A stretch of 9,058 nucleotides of DNA, from assembly GCA_029821515.1 (NCBI GenBank), contig JALGTD010000044.1, positions 1-9,058 on the forward strand, read 5' to 3'. This DNA comes from Candidatus Zipacnadia bacterium. Its GTDB lineage: Bacteria; Armatimonadota; Zipacnadia; Zipacnadales; Zipacnadaceae. A program made the translations under genes and the position numbers. Numbering within the stretch: position 1 is the first letter of the stretch; every line of letters starts with the position of its first letter. The notes below the pieces were generated by a model. The model saw nothing but the letters and a program-made list of their open reading frames with translations, was not told the origin of the DNA and did no database searches. Of the stretch, positions 1 through 6,455 are shown in pieces.

Positions 1-3000
1 CCCGCTGCCTGCCGCTACCGTTGCCTCGGTCGCAGCCCAGCGTTCAGCTTCGCGCTGCGCTTCGCTTAGCTCTACGGATATGAGTTTGGATACACCGGGT
101 TGCTCCATAGTCACACCGTGCAGCCGATCGGCAATCTCCATCGTTTCAGGGTTGTGAGTGATGATGACAAACTGCGAGCTTTCGGCAAAGTCCTGAAGCA
201 TCTCGGCAAATCGCCGGGAATTGGCGGCATCGAGGGCCGCATCAATCTCATCCAGGAAGCAGAAGGGAGTAGGCTTGACCCGGATCATAGCAAAAAGTAG
301 CGCCAGGCCCGTCATCGCCTTCTCGCCGCCAGAGAGGGCCATCAGATTCTGAAAACGACGCCCCGGTTGCTGGACTATCACCTCAACTCCACTGTCCAGC
401 GGCTCTTTCGGGTCAGTGATCTCCAGTCGGGTGCTGCCGCCATCGAACAGCCATTTGAACAGATCATCAAAAGCCTCCGCCACCTGCTCGAAGCTCTCCA
501 GGAACTTCTCCTTGGCCGTCTTATCAATCTCAGCGATAACCGATTCCAGATCATCACGCGCCTGCCTGAGATCCTCCAGTTGCGAACTGAGATAATCCTC
601 CCGGTCTTGCAGCCGCTGACATTCCTCAATGGCGCTGACATTTACATAGCCCAGCTCGCGTATCTTGCTCTTCAGTTTCTTAGCCTCGCTGCGGGCAGAC
701 TTCAGATCGAAACCCTCCTGCTGCTGGGCGGCCTGCTCGGGGGTAAGCTCGTAGATCTCCTCGAGCTCCTCGACGATATGCTGTAGTTCCAAATCCTGGC
801 GAGCCTGGCGCAACTCCAGGCGGTGTAGCTCCTCGCTTTGCTCTTCGCGCAGATCCTGCAGCTTGCGCCGGGTAGCTTCAACCCCCGATGCGGTCCCGCG
901 CAGCTCCCCGAGGTCTCGCTGGCAGCTTTGAGCCTGCTCACCTAGCTGCTGAGCACGCTGCTCGAGACTGGCGTCTCCATTTTCATCAGACTGGAGAGTC
1001 TCACGGACCTGCTCTTCGGCTTTGCCGAGTTGGGCAAGCTGCCTGTCACAATCGGCAATCTCCTGCTCAACTCGCCTCAATTCCCCTTGTTGCTGATCAG
1101 CCAATGCAGCAGCCGAGTGCACTTTCTCTTCAAGCGCAGCCACCTTGACCCGGACTGCTGTCAACTGCTCGCGCTGGTCTTCCAGACTCTGTTCGGCAAC
1201 TTCGGCAGCCGGCAGGCCTGACAGCTCCTGCTTATTCACTTCCACTTGGTGAGTCAGCGCTAGTCGTTGGCCTTCAGCTTCGGTGCACTTACTATCGGCT
1301 TGCTGGCGACGCTCGCTCAGTGCCGAAATCTCCTCAGTTACCTCCTGGTGCGCAGCCTGGGCTGCCCGGAAGCGGTCACCAGCATGTCGCAAATCGCCCT
1401 CAATAGCCGTCGTCTGCTTGTCAATATCGCCCAGCCGCCCCTCCAGCGTCTGAACGCGCTCGCCGACTTGCTGGCTCTGGCGTTCTATCTCTTCTTCCAC
1501 CTCCCACATCTTTGCCAGGTAAAAGCGCAGTTGCTGTAAGTGTTTTTCAAGCGCAGCAACTTCCCGTCTTCGGTCAAGCGAACGCTGCACATCTCCAGCC
1601 AGGCTTCCGGCAGATACTTGACCCAGTGGGCCAACCACTTCTCCGGTCAGCGTCACCATCTTCACCGGACCAGTCAGCATCGGGCGCAGGCGCGTCGCCA
1701 CCTCCAGGTCATCAATAACCAACACATCGCCAAGTAAATAGTCCAGCACGCGGCCTAACTTGCGAGGATATTTGAGCAGAGAGTCCAGAGTGCCGTGCAC
1801 ACCCCGAGTTGTGCGCCCCACTCTCGTGGTTATCTGCGTGGCAAAGCCCGGACCGGGCACATTCACGGCAATGACCGTCGCCCGGCCCAGGTTATTCTCT
1901 TGTAGATACTCCACGCAGCGTTGGACATCTTCTTCCGAGGAAACCAGCACCCACTGCAACCTGGCGCCGAGCCCAGCCTCTACTGCCACCTCCAGGCGAC
2001 GGGGCACATCCAGGAAATCGGCTACCAGCCCCTGCACACCAGTGATTTCGCCGCTGCGGGCAGCTTCCAGCAGTGCTCGTGGGCCCTCGGCATAGCCTTC
2101 GTGGTCGCGCTCCAGTTCCTGCAGGAGCGTCTGGCGCGATTCGTCTGCCATCACCGCTCCTGCTAGCTGCTCACGCTTACAACGATGCTCCCGCAAGGTC
2201 GCAATCAATGCCGTACGGTGCTGACGTGCCTCTTGTAGCTGCTCACCAATCTCTTCTTGTTCCCGTTCCAGGGTCTCTTTTTGCCGGCGCAACTGCTCAA
2301 TGCTATCCTGAAGCTCGCTGCGTTGGCCATCAAGCTGCTTCTGCTGATCAGATAGGCGCTGGAGGCGCTCGTCCAAATCGCTTTGCAATCCCTGCAGGGC
2401 CGTGACTTCGTTTTCCACCTCAATTAGTTCGCCGGACAGCTCGCTGTGTTGCTGGCGCAGCCGCTCTCTGCGGGCTACATTCTCTTGATGCTGTTGCTCT
2501 TGCTTCTCAAAGGCCTCTTTAAGGTCTCCCAGCTTGCCCTGCTGGGCTGCAAGCTGCTTCTGCTGGCCAGCTTGCGATTTTTCCAGTTTCCCCATCTCTT
2601 TCTTCAATTGCTGGTGGTGCTGCTGAGCTTGCTCCCGTTGCTCCTTGAGGTGCTGGCGCTGCTCACTTATACCCCGCAACTTCTCCAAGGCCACCGCCTG
2701 GGCATTGCGCTGGCTGTCCAGTTCGCGCTGTGCCTCCCTCTGTTGGCTACGCAACTCCTCCAGTCGGTCGGCTAGCTTGTCAACCTGGGCAGCATTCTGT
2801 TCATATTCTGCCTCCAAGCTGCTTAGCTCGTTGCGTGTGGCTTGCAGATCGGCCTTAACAACGGCGATATCATTGAGGATTGCTCCCCGCCGCTGCCGCC
2901 GCTGATTGTAGTCAGCGGCCAGCAAACCAAGCTGCAACTCATGCAGGCGGCCAGATAGTTGTTTATAGTGGCGGGCCACTTCCGCTTGCTGCTCGAGGGG

Positions 3001-3609
3001 TTCGCGTTGGGTGTGCAGTTCGTGAATAATGTCACGGATGCGGATGAGGTTATCCTGGGTATCCGCGAGTTTACGCTCGGCCCGCGAGCGGCGAATGCGG
3101 TATTTGCGAACTCCAGCAACCTCCTCAATCAGTTCCCGGCGATCTTCCGGATGAGCGCTGAGGATAGCATCAATCTCGCCCTGGCCAACCAGAGCGTAGG
3201 AGTCAGTACCCAGGGCACTGTCCACCAACAGATCCCGGATATCACTCAGCCGGATCTTGTCGCGATTAATCAGATACTCGCTCTTGCCGGTGCGAAACAG
3301 ACGGCGGCCAATTTCAATCTCGGAGTATTCTGAATCCAGAGTACCATCGGAGTTATCCAGCGTCAGGCTCACTTCCGCCATACCCAGCGGTCGGCGATCC
3401 TCAGACCCCGCGAACACAACTCCCTCGGCGCTTTCTACCCGCAAAGGTACGGTTCCCTGCTCCCCCAATACCCACAAAACGGCGTCGGCAATGTTACTTT
3501 TGCCCACACCGTTAGGCCCGACAATAGCAGTTATACCCGGTCCGAACCCCAGTTCAGTTTTCTCTGCGAAGGTCTTGAACCCCCGCATCTGGAGCTTCTC
3601 TAAATGCAC
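1..3609 (-). CDS. smc: Chromosome segregation protein SMC (C-terminal tail cut by window edge)
   Basis: SMC ATPase that, with ScpA/ScpB in most bacteria, forms the ring that organises and segregates the chromosome. The minus-strand frame is open for 1203 codons from the GTG at 3609-3607 to base 1, with no stop in the window; an in-frame TAA at 3636-3634 limits upstream starts. An AAGAGGC tract (3622-3616) sits about 7 nt before the GTG. Domains: N-terminal head with Walker A GPNGVGKS (residues 31-38) and Q-loop GEQ (49-51); a QGEIDAIL head motif; Gln/Glu/Leu/Arg-rich coiled coil about 170-510; hinge about 515-668; return coil; C-terminal head with signature LSGGEK (1092-1097), Walker B FCFLDE (1116-1121), D-loop to D1127 and switch H1152 in ITHN. 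Length is normal for the family, so only a short tail is missing (22 residues follow the conserved ISVEL). The usual Ser/Cys in Walker A is Val35. Probably co-transcribed with the M24 gene 24 nt upstream. Identity is essentially certain. Confidence 0.97.
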   Translation of the reverse strand, partial: MHLEKLQMRGFKTFAEKTELGFGPGITAIVGPNGVGKSNIADAVLWVLGEQGTVPLRVESAEGVVFAGSEDRRPLGMAEVSLTLDNSDGTLDSEYSEIEIGRRLFRTGKSEYLINRDKIRLSDIRDLLVDSALGTDSYALVGQGEIDAILSAHPEDRRELIEEVAGVRKYRIRRSRAERKLADTQDNLIRIRDIIHELHTQREPLEQQAEVARHYKQLSGRLHELQLGLLAADYNQRRQRRGAILNDIAVVKADLQATRNELSSLEAEYEQNAAQVDKLADRLEELRSQQREAQRELDSQRNAQAVALEKLRGISEQRQHLKEQREQAQQHHQQLKKEMGKLEKSQAGQQKQLAAQQGKLGDLKEAFEKQEQQHQENVARRERLRQQHSELSGELIEVENEVTALQGLQSDLDERLQRLSDQQKQLDGQRSELQDSIEQLRRQKETLEREQEEIGEQLQEARQHRTALIATLREHRCKREQLAGAVMADESRQTLLQELERDHEGYAEGPRALLEAARSGEITGVQGLVADFLDVPRRLEVAVEAGLGARLQWVLVSSEEDVQRCVEYLQENNLGRATVIAVNVPGPGFATQITTRVGRTTRGVHGTLDSLLKYPRKLGRVLDYLLGDVLVIDDLEVATRLRPMLTGPVKMVTLTGEVVGPLGQVSAGSLAGDVQRSLDRRREVAALEKHLQQLRFYLAKMWEVEEEIERQSQQVGERVQTLEGRLGDIDKQTTAIEGDLRHAGDRFRAAQAAHQEVTEEISALSERRQQADSKCTEAEGQRLALTHQVEVNKQELSGLPAAEVAEQSLEDQREQLTAVRVKVAALEEKVHSAAALADQQQGELRRVEQEIADCDRQLAQLGKAEEQVRETLQSDENGDASLEQRAQQLGEQAQSCQRDLGELRGTASGVEATRRKLQDLREEQSEELHRLELRQARQDLELQHIVEELEEIYELTPEQAAQQQEGFDLKSARSEAKKLKSKIRELGYVNVSAIEECQRLQDREDYLSSQLEDLRQARDDLESVIAEIDKTAKEKFLESFEQVAEAFDDLFKWLFDGGSTRLEITDPKEPLDSGVEVIVQQPGRRFQNLMALSGGEKAMTGLALLFAMIRVKPTPFCFLDEIDAALDAANSRRFAEMLQDFAESSQFVIITHNPETMEIADRLHGVTMEQPGVSKLISVELSEAQREAERWAATEATVAAGSG

Positions 3610-3633
3610 TTTGCTGCCTCTTTTGCTGCGGTC

Positions 3634-4734
3634 TTAGCGAACCAGTATGTCAGGCCGAGTCATCCTGTCGCCCGCATACTCAACTTCCATCATCGGCCAT
3701 TGCTCGTCGGTGCTGAGCACTTCAGTCTGGTCCGCCATTGCTATGATGGTATCTTCCGATTTTGTGCCGGTTATCGAAGGGTTCCAGGCGAAGGCCTGAT
3801 TCTCCAGGACCGTCTCGGGGCACTCCCTTGTCCCCTTGTAGTCACGCGGCGCATAGCCGGTAGCCCCGCCCTGATGGTGCAGCTTCCATTCATCAGGGTA
3901 GCCGCTGGCCTCGTATGCGGCGATGCCCTTCACGAAGATATCCTGCACCGCCGCGCCCGGCCGAGTCTCGCTGATAAAGGTAGCATCCACCTGACAGACT
4001 GCCCGGTGCTTGTCGGCCAGCTCTCCAGGCAGCTTACCAAAATGAACCAGCCGCGTGGCCGATATGTCCAACCCCCACTTACGCGCCCCCACCACCAGCA
4101 TAGCTTTCTTCTCCAACCTCTTGTCAGTGGGAATAGGATGGCGATACTTGGAGATTCGCTCGTCAACAGCGATCAGCAGAACTGAGACTATAACATTCTG
4201 GGCAATAAGCTTAGCCGCCAGCTTCGCACCAATTTCGTGCTCGGTCATGCCAGGCTCAATCTCGCAGGCAGCTTCGCCCAAAGCCTGCACAGTTATCCGT
4301 CCCAGCTCACGATAGCGCTCAATCTCGGGCTCCAACAAACTCCAGCGCAGCCGGGCCAGCGGGCCGTCCATAACTTCAGCATCCTCCGGCCAGGGCCCGT
4401 CGCTGGCAACCTGTCCCTCGACGATTTGGGCGAGCACCGCCTCTCGATTCTCATCGTGCCAGTTCATAAAGTGGATCTCGAAGGGCAGCTCGCCGATCTC
4501 CTCATCTTCCTGTCGAACCGCTTCGATATTGTTGGTTACAACGTGCTGACCTTCAGCAGTTATGACAATCGGAGCCACGCCGCCGTCGGTGTCGATAACT
4601 ACATGATTGTCGCCGCCAGCAGTAAGCCACTGGAAGTTGATGGTTCGAGTCAAAACCACCGCATCCAACCCCCTCGCGCTCATAAAGCCTCGCACACGCT
4701 GCAACTTCGCTTCCATCTCTTCTAGGCGCGTCAT
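3634..4734 (-). CDS. M24 family (pita-bread fold) peptidase-like protein, metal site degenerate
   Basis: 366 residues, near the usual length of Xaa-Pro aminopeptidase/prolidase/creatinase homologues. The N-terminal part (about 1-125) resembles a creatinase-N domain; the C-terminal part (about 135-366) follows the M24 pattern, with EPGMTEHEIGA (160-170), YRHPIP (197-202), VVGARKWGLDISATR (214-228), HHQGG (286-290) and NPSITGTKSEDT (318-329). Canonical enzymes bind two metals through Asp, Asp, His, Glu, Glu. By motif alignment the Asp positions are V214 and S225, the first Glu is N318, and only the His (286 or 287) and the last Glu (E327) remain. Activity as a classic metallopeptidase is therefore doubtful; creatinase is a precedent for a metal-free M24 enzyme. 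ATG at 4734 is preceded by AAGGGGG (4746-4740) with a 5-nt gap. It is the first gene of the unit leading into smc. No signal peptide or membrane segment is seen, so cytoplasmic. Family assignment is strong; substrate unknown. Confidence 0.87.
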   Translation of the reverse strand: MTRLEEMEAKLQRVRGFMSARGLDAVVLTRTINFQWLTAGGDNHVVIDTDGGVAPIVITAEGQHVVTNNIEAVRQEDEEIGELPFEIHFMNWHDENREAVLAQIVEGQVASDGPWPEDAEVMDGPLARLRWSLLEPEIERYRELGRITVQALGEAACEIEPGMTEHEIGAKLAAKLIAQNVIVSVLLIAVDERISKYRHPIPTDKRLEKKAMLVVGARKWGLDISATRLVHFGKLPGELADKHRAVCQVDATFISETRPGAAVQDIFVKGIAAYEASGYPDEWKLHHQGGATGYAPRDYKGTRECPETVLENQAFAWNPSITGTKSEDTIIAMADQTEVLSTDEQWPMMEVEYAGDRMTRPDILVR

Positions 4735-4817
4735 AGATGCCCCCTTCTTCTCAGGTCCGTGCTGGTCAGGTCTCAGCAGATGAAAATGTAGGACTAATCA
4801 AAGACTGCACAACAACG

Positions 4818-4847
4818 ATTATAGCAGGCAGCAACAGCTATTGTCAA
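4818..4847 (-). promoter_or_regulatory. Strong sigma70-type promoter for the M24-smc unit
   Basis: Read on the minus strand: TTGACA (4847-4842), an 18-nt spacer, then TATAAT (4823-4818), preceded by TG plus one base (TGCTATAAT, an extended -10). Both hexamers match the consensus exactly. The expected start of transcription is near 4811, giving a leader of about 76 nt before the M24 start codon. Sequence match only; not experimentally shown. Confidence 0.8.
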
Positions 4848-4870
4848 ACCAGAGCAGGGACAGAGTGCTA

Positions 4871-4884
4871 CGAACATACGTTTG
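4871..4884. promoter_or_regulatory. Candidate LexA (SOS) operator
   Basis: CGAACATACGTTTG fits the Bacillus-type SOS box, CGAAC-RNRY-GTTYG, at every specified position; the arms CGAAC and GTTTG are inverted repeats with one mismatch. It lies between the divergent promoters: it overlaps the TG element of the proximal plus-strand -10 (4883-4891), lies 8 nt upstream of the distal plus-strand -35 (4893), and is 23 nt upstream of the minus-strand -35. The position fits control of the mreB-like unit best, with possible effect on M24-smc. That this genome has a LexA of this specificity is an assumption; no lexA gene is in the window. Confidence 0.45.
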
Positions 4885-4891
4885 ATAGAAT
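4883..4891 (+). promoter_or_regulatory. Possible extended -10 promoter (proximal, overlaps SOS-like box)
   Basis: TGATAGAAT is an extended -10 element (TG, one base, then TAGAAT, 5 of 6 matches to TATAAT). No convincing -35 hexamer lies 16-18 nt upstream, which extended -10 promoters can tolerate. The start would be near 4898. Its first two bases are the last two of the LexA-like palindrome, so repressor binding would block it. Weak evidence by itself. Confidence 0.25.
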
Positions 4892-4892
4892 G

Positions 4893-4921
4893 TTGCGTTT
4901 TTGACAGCCGTGTGCTACAAT
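4893..4921 (+). promoter_or_regulatory. Probable promoter of the mreB-like/HIT/phoH/HD unit
   Basis: TACAAT (4916-4921) is preceded by TGC (4913-4915), giving an extended -10. The hexamer exactly 17 nt upstream is TTGCGT (4893-4898), which keeps TTG of the -35 consensus. The expected start is near 4928, with a leader of about 73 nt. A perfect TTGACA at 4901-4906 lies between them but is only 9 nt from the -10, too close to be its -35. The orientation and position suit the plus-strand gene cluster. Confidence 0.55.
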
Positions 4922-4933
4922 CTTGTGACTTAC

Positions 4934-4973
4934 AGGAGAAGAGGAATACATCCGGTTCCCCGCCGGCGGCGGG
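4934..4973 (+). promoter_or_regulatory. Leader of the mreB-like mRNA: orphan SD-like tract plus GC hairpin
   Basis: A purine tract AGGAGAAGAGG (4934-4944), good enough to be a Shine-Dalgarno, has no ATG, GTG or TTG at a usable distance. Just after it, CCCGCC (4959-4964) and GGCGGG (4968-4973) can pair around a GGC loop into a 6-bp all-GC hairpin. There is no U-run after it, so it is not an intrinsic terminator. A second SD-like AGGTGAG (4976-4982) sits 18 nt before the ATG at 5001, farther than usual. The stretch could tune translation initiation, or the start of the mreB-like gene may be non-canonical. No known riboswitch was recognised. Confidence 0.3.
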
Positions 4974-5000
4974 CTAGGTGAGCTAAGCCCTACTCTTCCA

Positions 5001-6038
5001 ATGCCAATACTGCCCTGGACAGACCAACTTGCGATAGACCTGGGAAGCAGCTCGGTGCACATCGCCGTCAAGGGCGAGGGAATTGTGCTGCGCGAACCCA
5101 GTTTCGTCGCCTTCGACTCCCAGTCTAACCGGCCGGTAGCTTTCGGGACGGAGGCTCGCCAGCTCTGGGAAAGAGCAGTAGACGACCTGGAAATCGTATG
5201 CCCTATCCGCAACAGTATGGTCGCTGACTTTGACGTTGCCGTGGCCATGCTCCGGCAGTTCATTCGCCGAGCTTTGGGTCGCCGACCGCTGTTTGCTCCG
5301 ATGGTGGTAATCGCCACCGCCGCTGGTGCCACACAGGTCGAGAGCCGTGCGCTGCACAATTCGCTTAATGCTGCCAGAGTCGGCCATATCGTGGATGTGC
5401 AACGCCCCTTAGCTGTAGGACTGGGCTCAGACTTGCCGCTGCAGGCGGACGATAGCTATCTGATTGTAGATATTGGCGCCGGGTCTACTGATGTGGGCGT
5501 CTTTCACAATGGTCTGGTCACCTCCGGTCGCTCGTTCCGCTTCGGGGGCGATGACCTGAACAAGGCCATAATCCGTGCTATAAAATGCCAGCGCGGCATC
5601 CGCTTAAGCGATCCAGCCGCTGAGCATCTCAAGCGCGAGGCCGGGTCAGTACAGGCGGCGCTGGCTAACGGCCCCATTCATGTTGATGACGTGATTCTTG
5701 TCAATAATGACCAACATTTGGCATCTTATGAAATGGAAGTTGAACAAATTCCCCAGATACTACGGCAGGCCTTTGAGCCGTTGATTGAGGAACTTCAGTG
5801 GCTCGTCGAAGAGCTGCCCCGCGCCCAGAAACAGCAGATGGCCGGTGGCGGAATTATGCTCAGTGGGGGTACAGCACTGCTGGAAGGTCTGGACGAACTC
5901 ATTGCCTCCCGCCTGCATCTGCCTTGCCGGGTGGCCAGTGATCCTATCTCCTGCACCATTCTGGGGCTGGAAACGGTCCTAACCGATATCGAGGCGCTCT
6001 CGCTGGGCGGCCAGCGCTTCGGGGCAGTGAGGGTATAA
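5001..6038 (+). CDS. mreB: MreB-like bacterial actin homologue (divergent rod shape-determining family protein)
   Basis: 345 residues, the usual MreB length. MreB is a cytoplasmic actin that forms ATP-dependent membrane filaments and guides cell-wall synthesis. Actin-fold motifs in order: phosphate-1 DLGSSS (13-18; DLGTAN in MreB), KGEGIVLREPS (24-34), phosphate-2 DIGAGSTD (157-164; DIGGGTTE), FGGDDLNKAI (181-190) and adenosine motif GGIMLSGGTALLEGLD (283-298), followed by an MreB-like DPISCTILG. Oddities: the segment equal to MreB's EEPMAAAIG reads QRPLAVGLG, so the catalytic Glu position is R135 (Q134 before it), and the usual GVPSG is ATAAG. It looks like a real but diverged actin, possibly with altered ATP hydrolysis. 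ATG 5001 is the only normal start between the in-frame TGA at 4926 and the phosphate-1 motif, although its RBS is poorly spaced. No mreC or mreD follows; the next gene is a HIT protein 27 nt on. FtsA or an uncharacterised MreB paralogue is the alternative. Confidence 0.85.
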   Translation: MPILPWTDQLAIDLGSSSVHIAVKGEGIVLREPSFVAFDSQSNRPVAFGTEARQLWERAVDDLEIVCPIRNSMVADFDVAVAMLRQFIRRALGRRPLFAPMVVIATAAGATQVESRALHNSLNAARVGHIVDVQRPLAVGLGSDLPLQADDSYLIVDIGAGSTDVGVFHNGLVTSGRSFRFGGDDLNKAIIRAIKCQRGIRLSDPAAEHLKREAGSVQAALANGPIHVDDVILVNNDQHLASYEMEVEQIPQILRQAFEPLIEELQWLVEELPRAQKQQMAGGGIMLSGGTALLEGLDELIASRLHLPCRVASDPISCTILGLETVLTDIEALSLGGQRFGAVRV

Positions 6039-6050
6039 CCAATAACCGAG

Positions 6051-6057
6051 CGAGGAG
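6051..6057 (+). promoter_or_regulatory. Ribosome-binding site that sets the HIT start
   Basis: CGAGGAG ends 8 nt before the ATG at 6066. An in-frame GTG at 6057 overlaps this tract and so cannot use it, so the ATG is the better start. Confidence 0.7.
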
Positions 6058-6065
6058 TGCCAGCT

Positions 6066-6407
6066 ATGAGCTGTATATTCTGCCAGATTGCCACCGGCGA
6101 AGTGAATAGCGAAATCGTCTACCGCGACGAACAGGTGGTCGCCTTCCGCGATCTGAACCCGCAAGCTCCGACACATATTCTGATCATCCCCATCCCGCAC
6201 ATCGAGAACCTGGCCGACGCCTCCGAAGAGCAGGCAGAACTGCTCGGGCATTGCAGTCTGGTGGCGGCGCAGATCGCCCAGGCCGAGGGAATTGCTGAAG
6301 ACGGCTATCGGCTGGTGACCAACGTGGGCGCCGATGCCGGGCAATCAGTAGACCACCTGCATTTTCACCTGCTGGGCGGCCGACGCATGCACTGGCCGCC
6401 GGGGTAG
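6066..6407 (+). CDS. HIT (histidine triad) family protein, Hint/nucleoside phosphoramidase type
   Basis: 113 residues, typical of small Hint-like HIT proteins, which hydrolyse the alpha-phosphate bond of purine nucleoside phosphoramidates such as AMP-lysine. The triad HLHFHLL is at 97-103, with H99 the expected nucleophile. CIFC at 3-6 is the zinc-type N-terminal motif of bacterial Hint proteins. Also visible are N87 in LVTNVGADAGQ (84-93), the conserved FRDLNPQAPTHILIIP core (27-42), and the ending GGRRMHWPPG seen in many bacterial members. Nothing essential appears missing. ATG 6066 is chosen over the in-frame GTG at 6057 because of the GAGGAG site just upstream. It lies 27 nt after the mreB-like stop and 48 nt before phoH, and is probably part of the same operon. 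It is cytoplasmic; the physiological substrate is not predictable. Confidence 0.95.
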   Translation: MSCIFCQIATGEVNSEIVYRDEQVVAFRDLNPQAPTHILIIPIPHIENLADASEEQAELLGHCSLVAAQIAQAEGIAEDGYRLVTNVGADAGQSVDHLHFHLLGGRRMHWPPG

Positions 6408-6431
6408 ATACGACAGCTACTTGGGTCGCGA

Positions 6432-6450
6432 ATGACTCTCAATTAGGAGG
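6432..6450 (+). promoter_or_regulatory. phoH RBS with overlapping four-codon mini-ORF
   Basis: AGGAGG (6445-6450) sits 5 nt before the TTG at 6456 and makes that start credible. An ATG at 6432 opens MTLN and stops at TAG 6444-6446, so the stop overlaps the Shine-Dalgarno. The mini-ORF has no obvious SD of its own, so a coupling role is speculative. Confidence 0.55.
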
Positions 6451-6455
6451 ATCCT

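Noticed and set aside
1..3000. Recurrent CTGCTGG/CAGCTGC-like triplets suggesting a DNA repeat
   Set aside because: They reflect Gln/Leu/Arg codons of the SMC coiled coils and do not form units of constant length.
2446..3333. Plus-strand open frames rich in Leu opposite smc
   Set aside because: They are mirror images of CAG/GAG/CTG-rich coiled-coil codons of smc. The minus strand has a complete SMC with all motifs.
3604..4725. Two plus-strand open frames of 193 and 162 codons opposite the M24 gene
   Set aside because: The minus-strand frame carries recognisable M24 motifs, an RBS and a promoter; the opposite frames show no domain or RBS.
4901..4921. TTGACA at 4901 as -35 for TACAAT at 4916
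   Set aside because: The 9-nt spacer is far from the 16-18 nt needed; TTGCGT at 4893 gives 17 nt.
4959..4973. GC hairpin in the mreB-like leader as a transcription terminator
   Set aside because: No U-tract follows it, and it precedes the whole operon.
4868..5402. Minus-strand open frames over the start of the mreB-like gene
   Set aside because: They cover the phosphate-1 region of the actin homologue and the control region, and have no recognisable domain.
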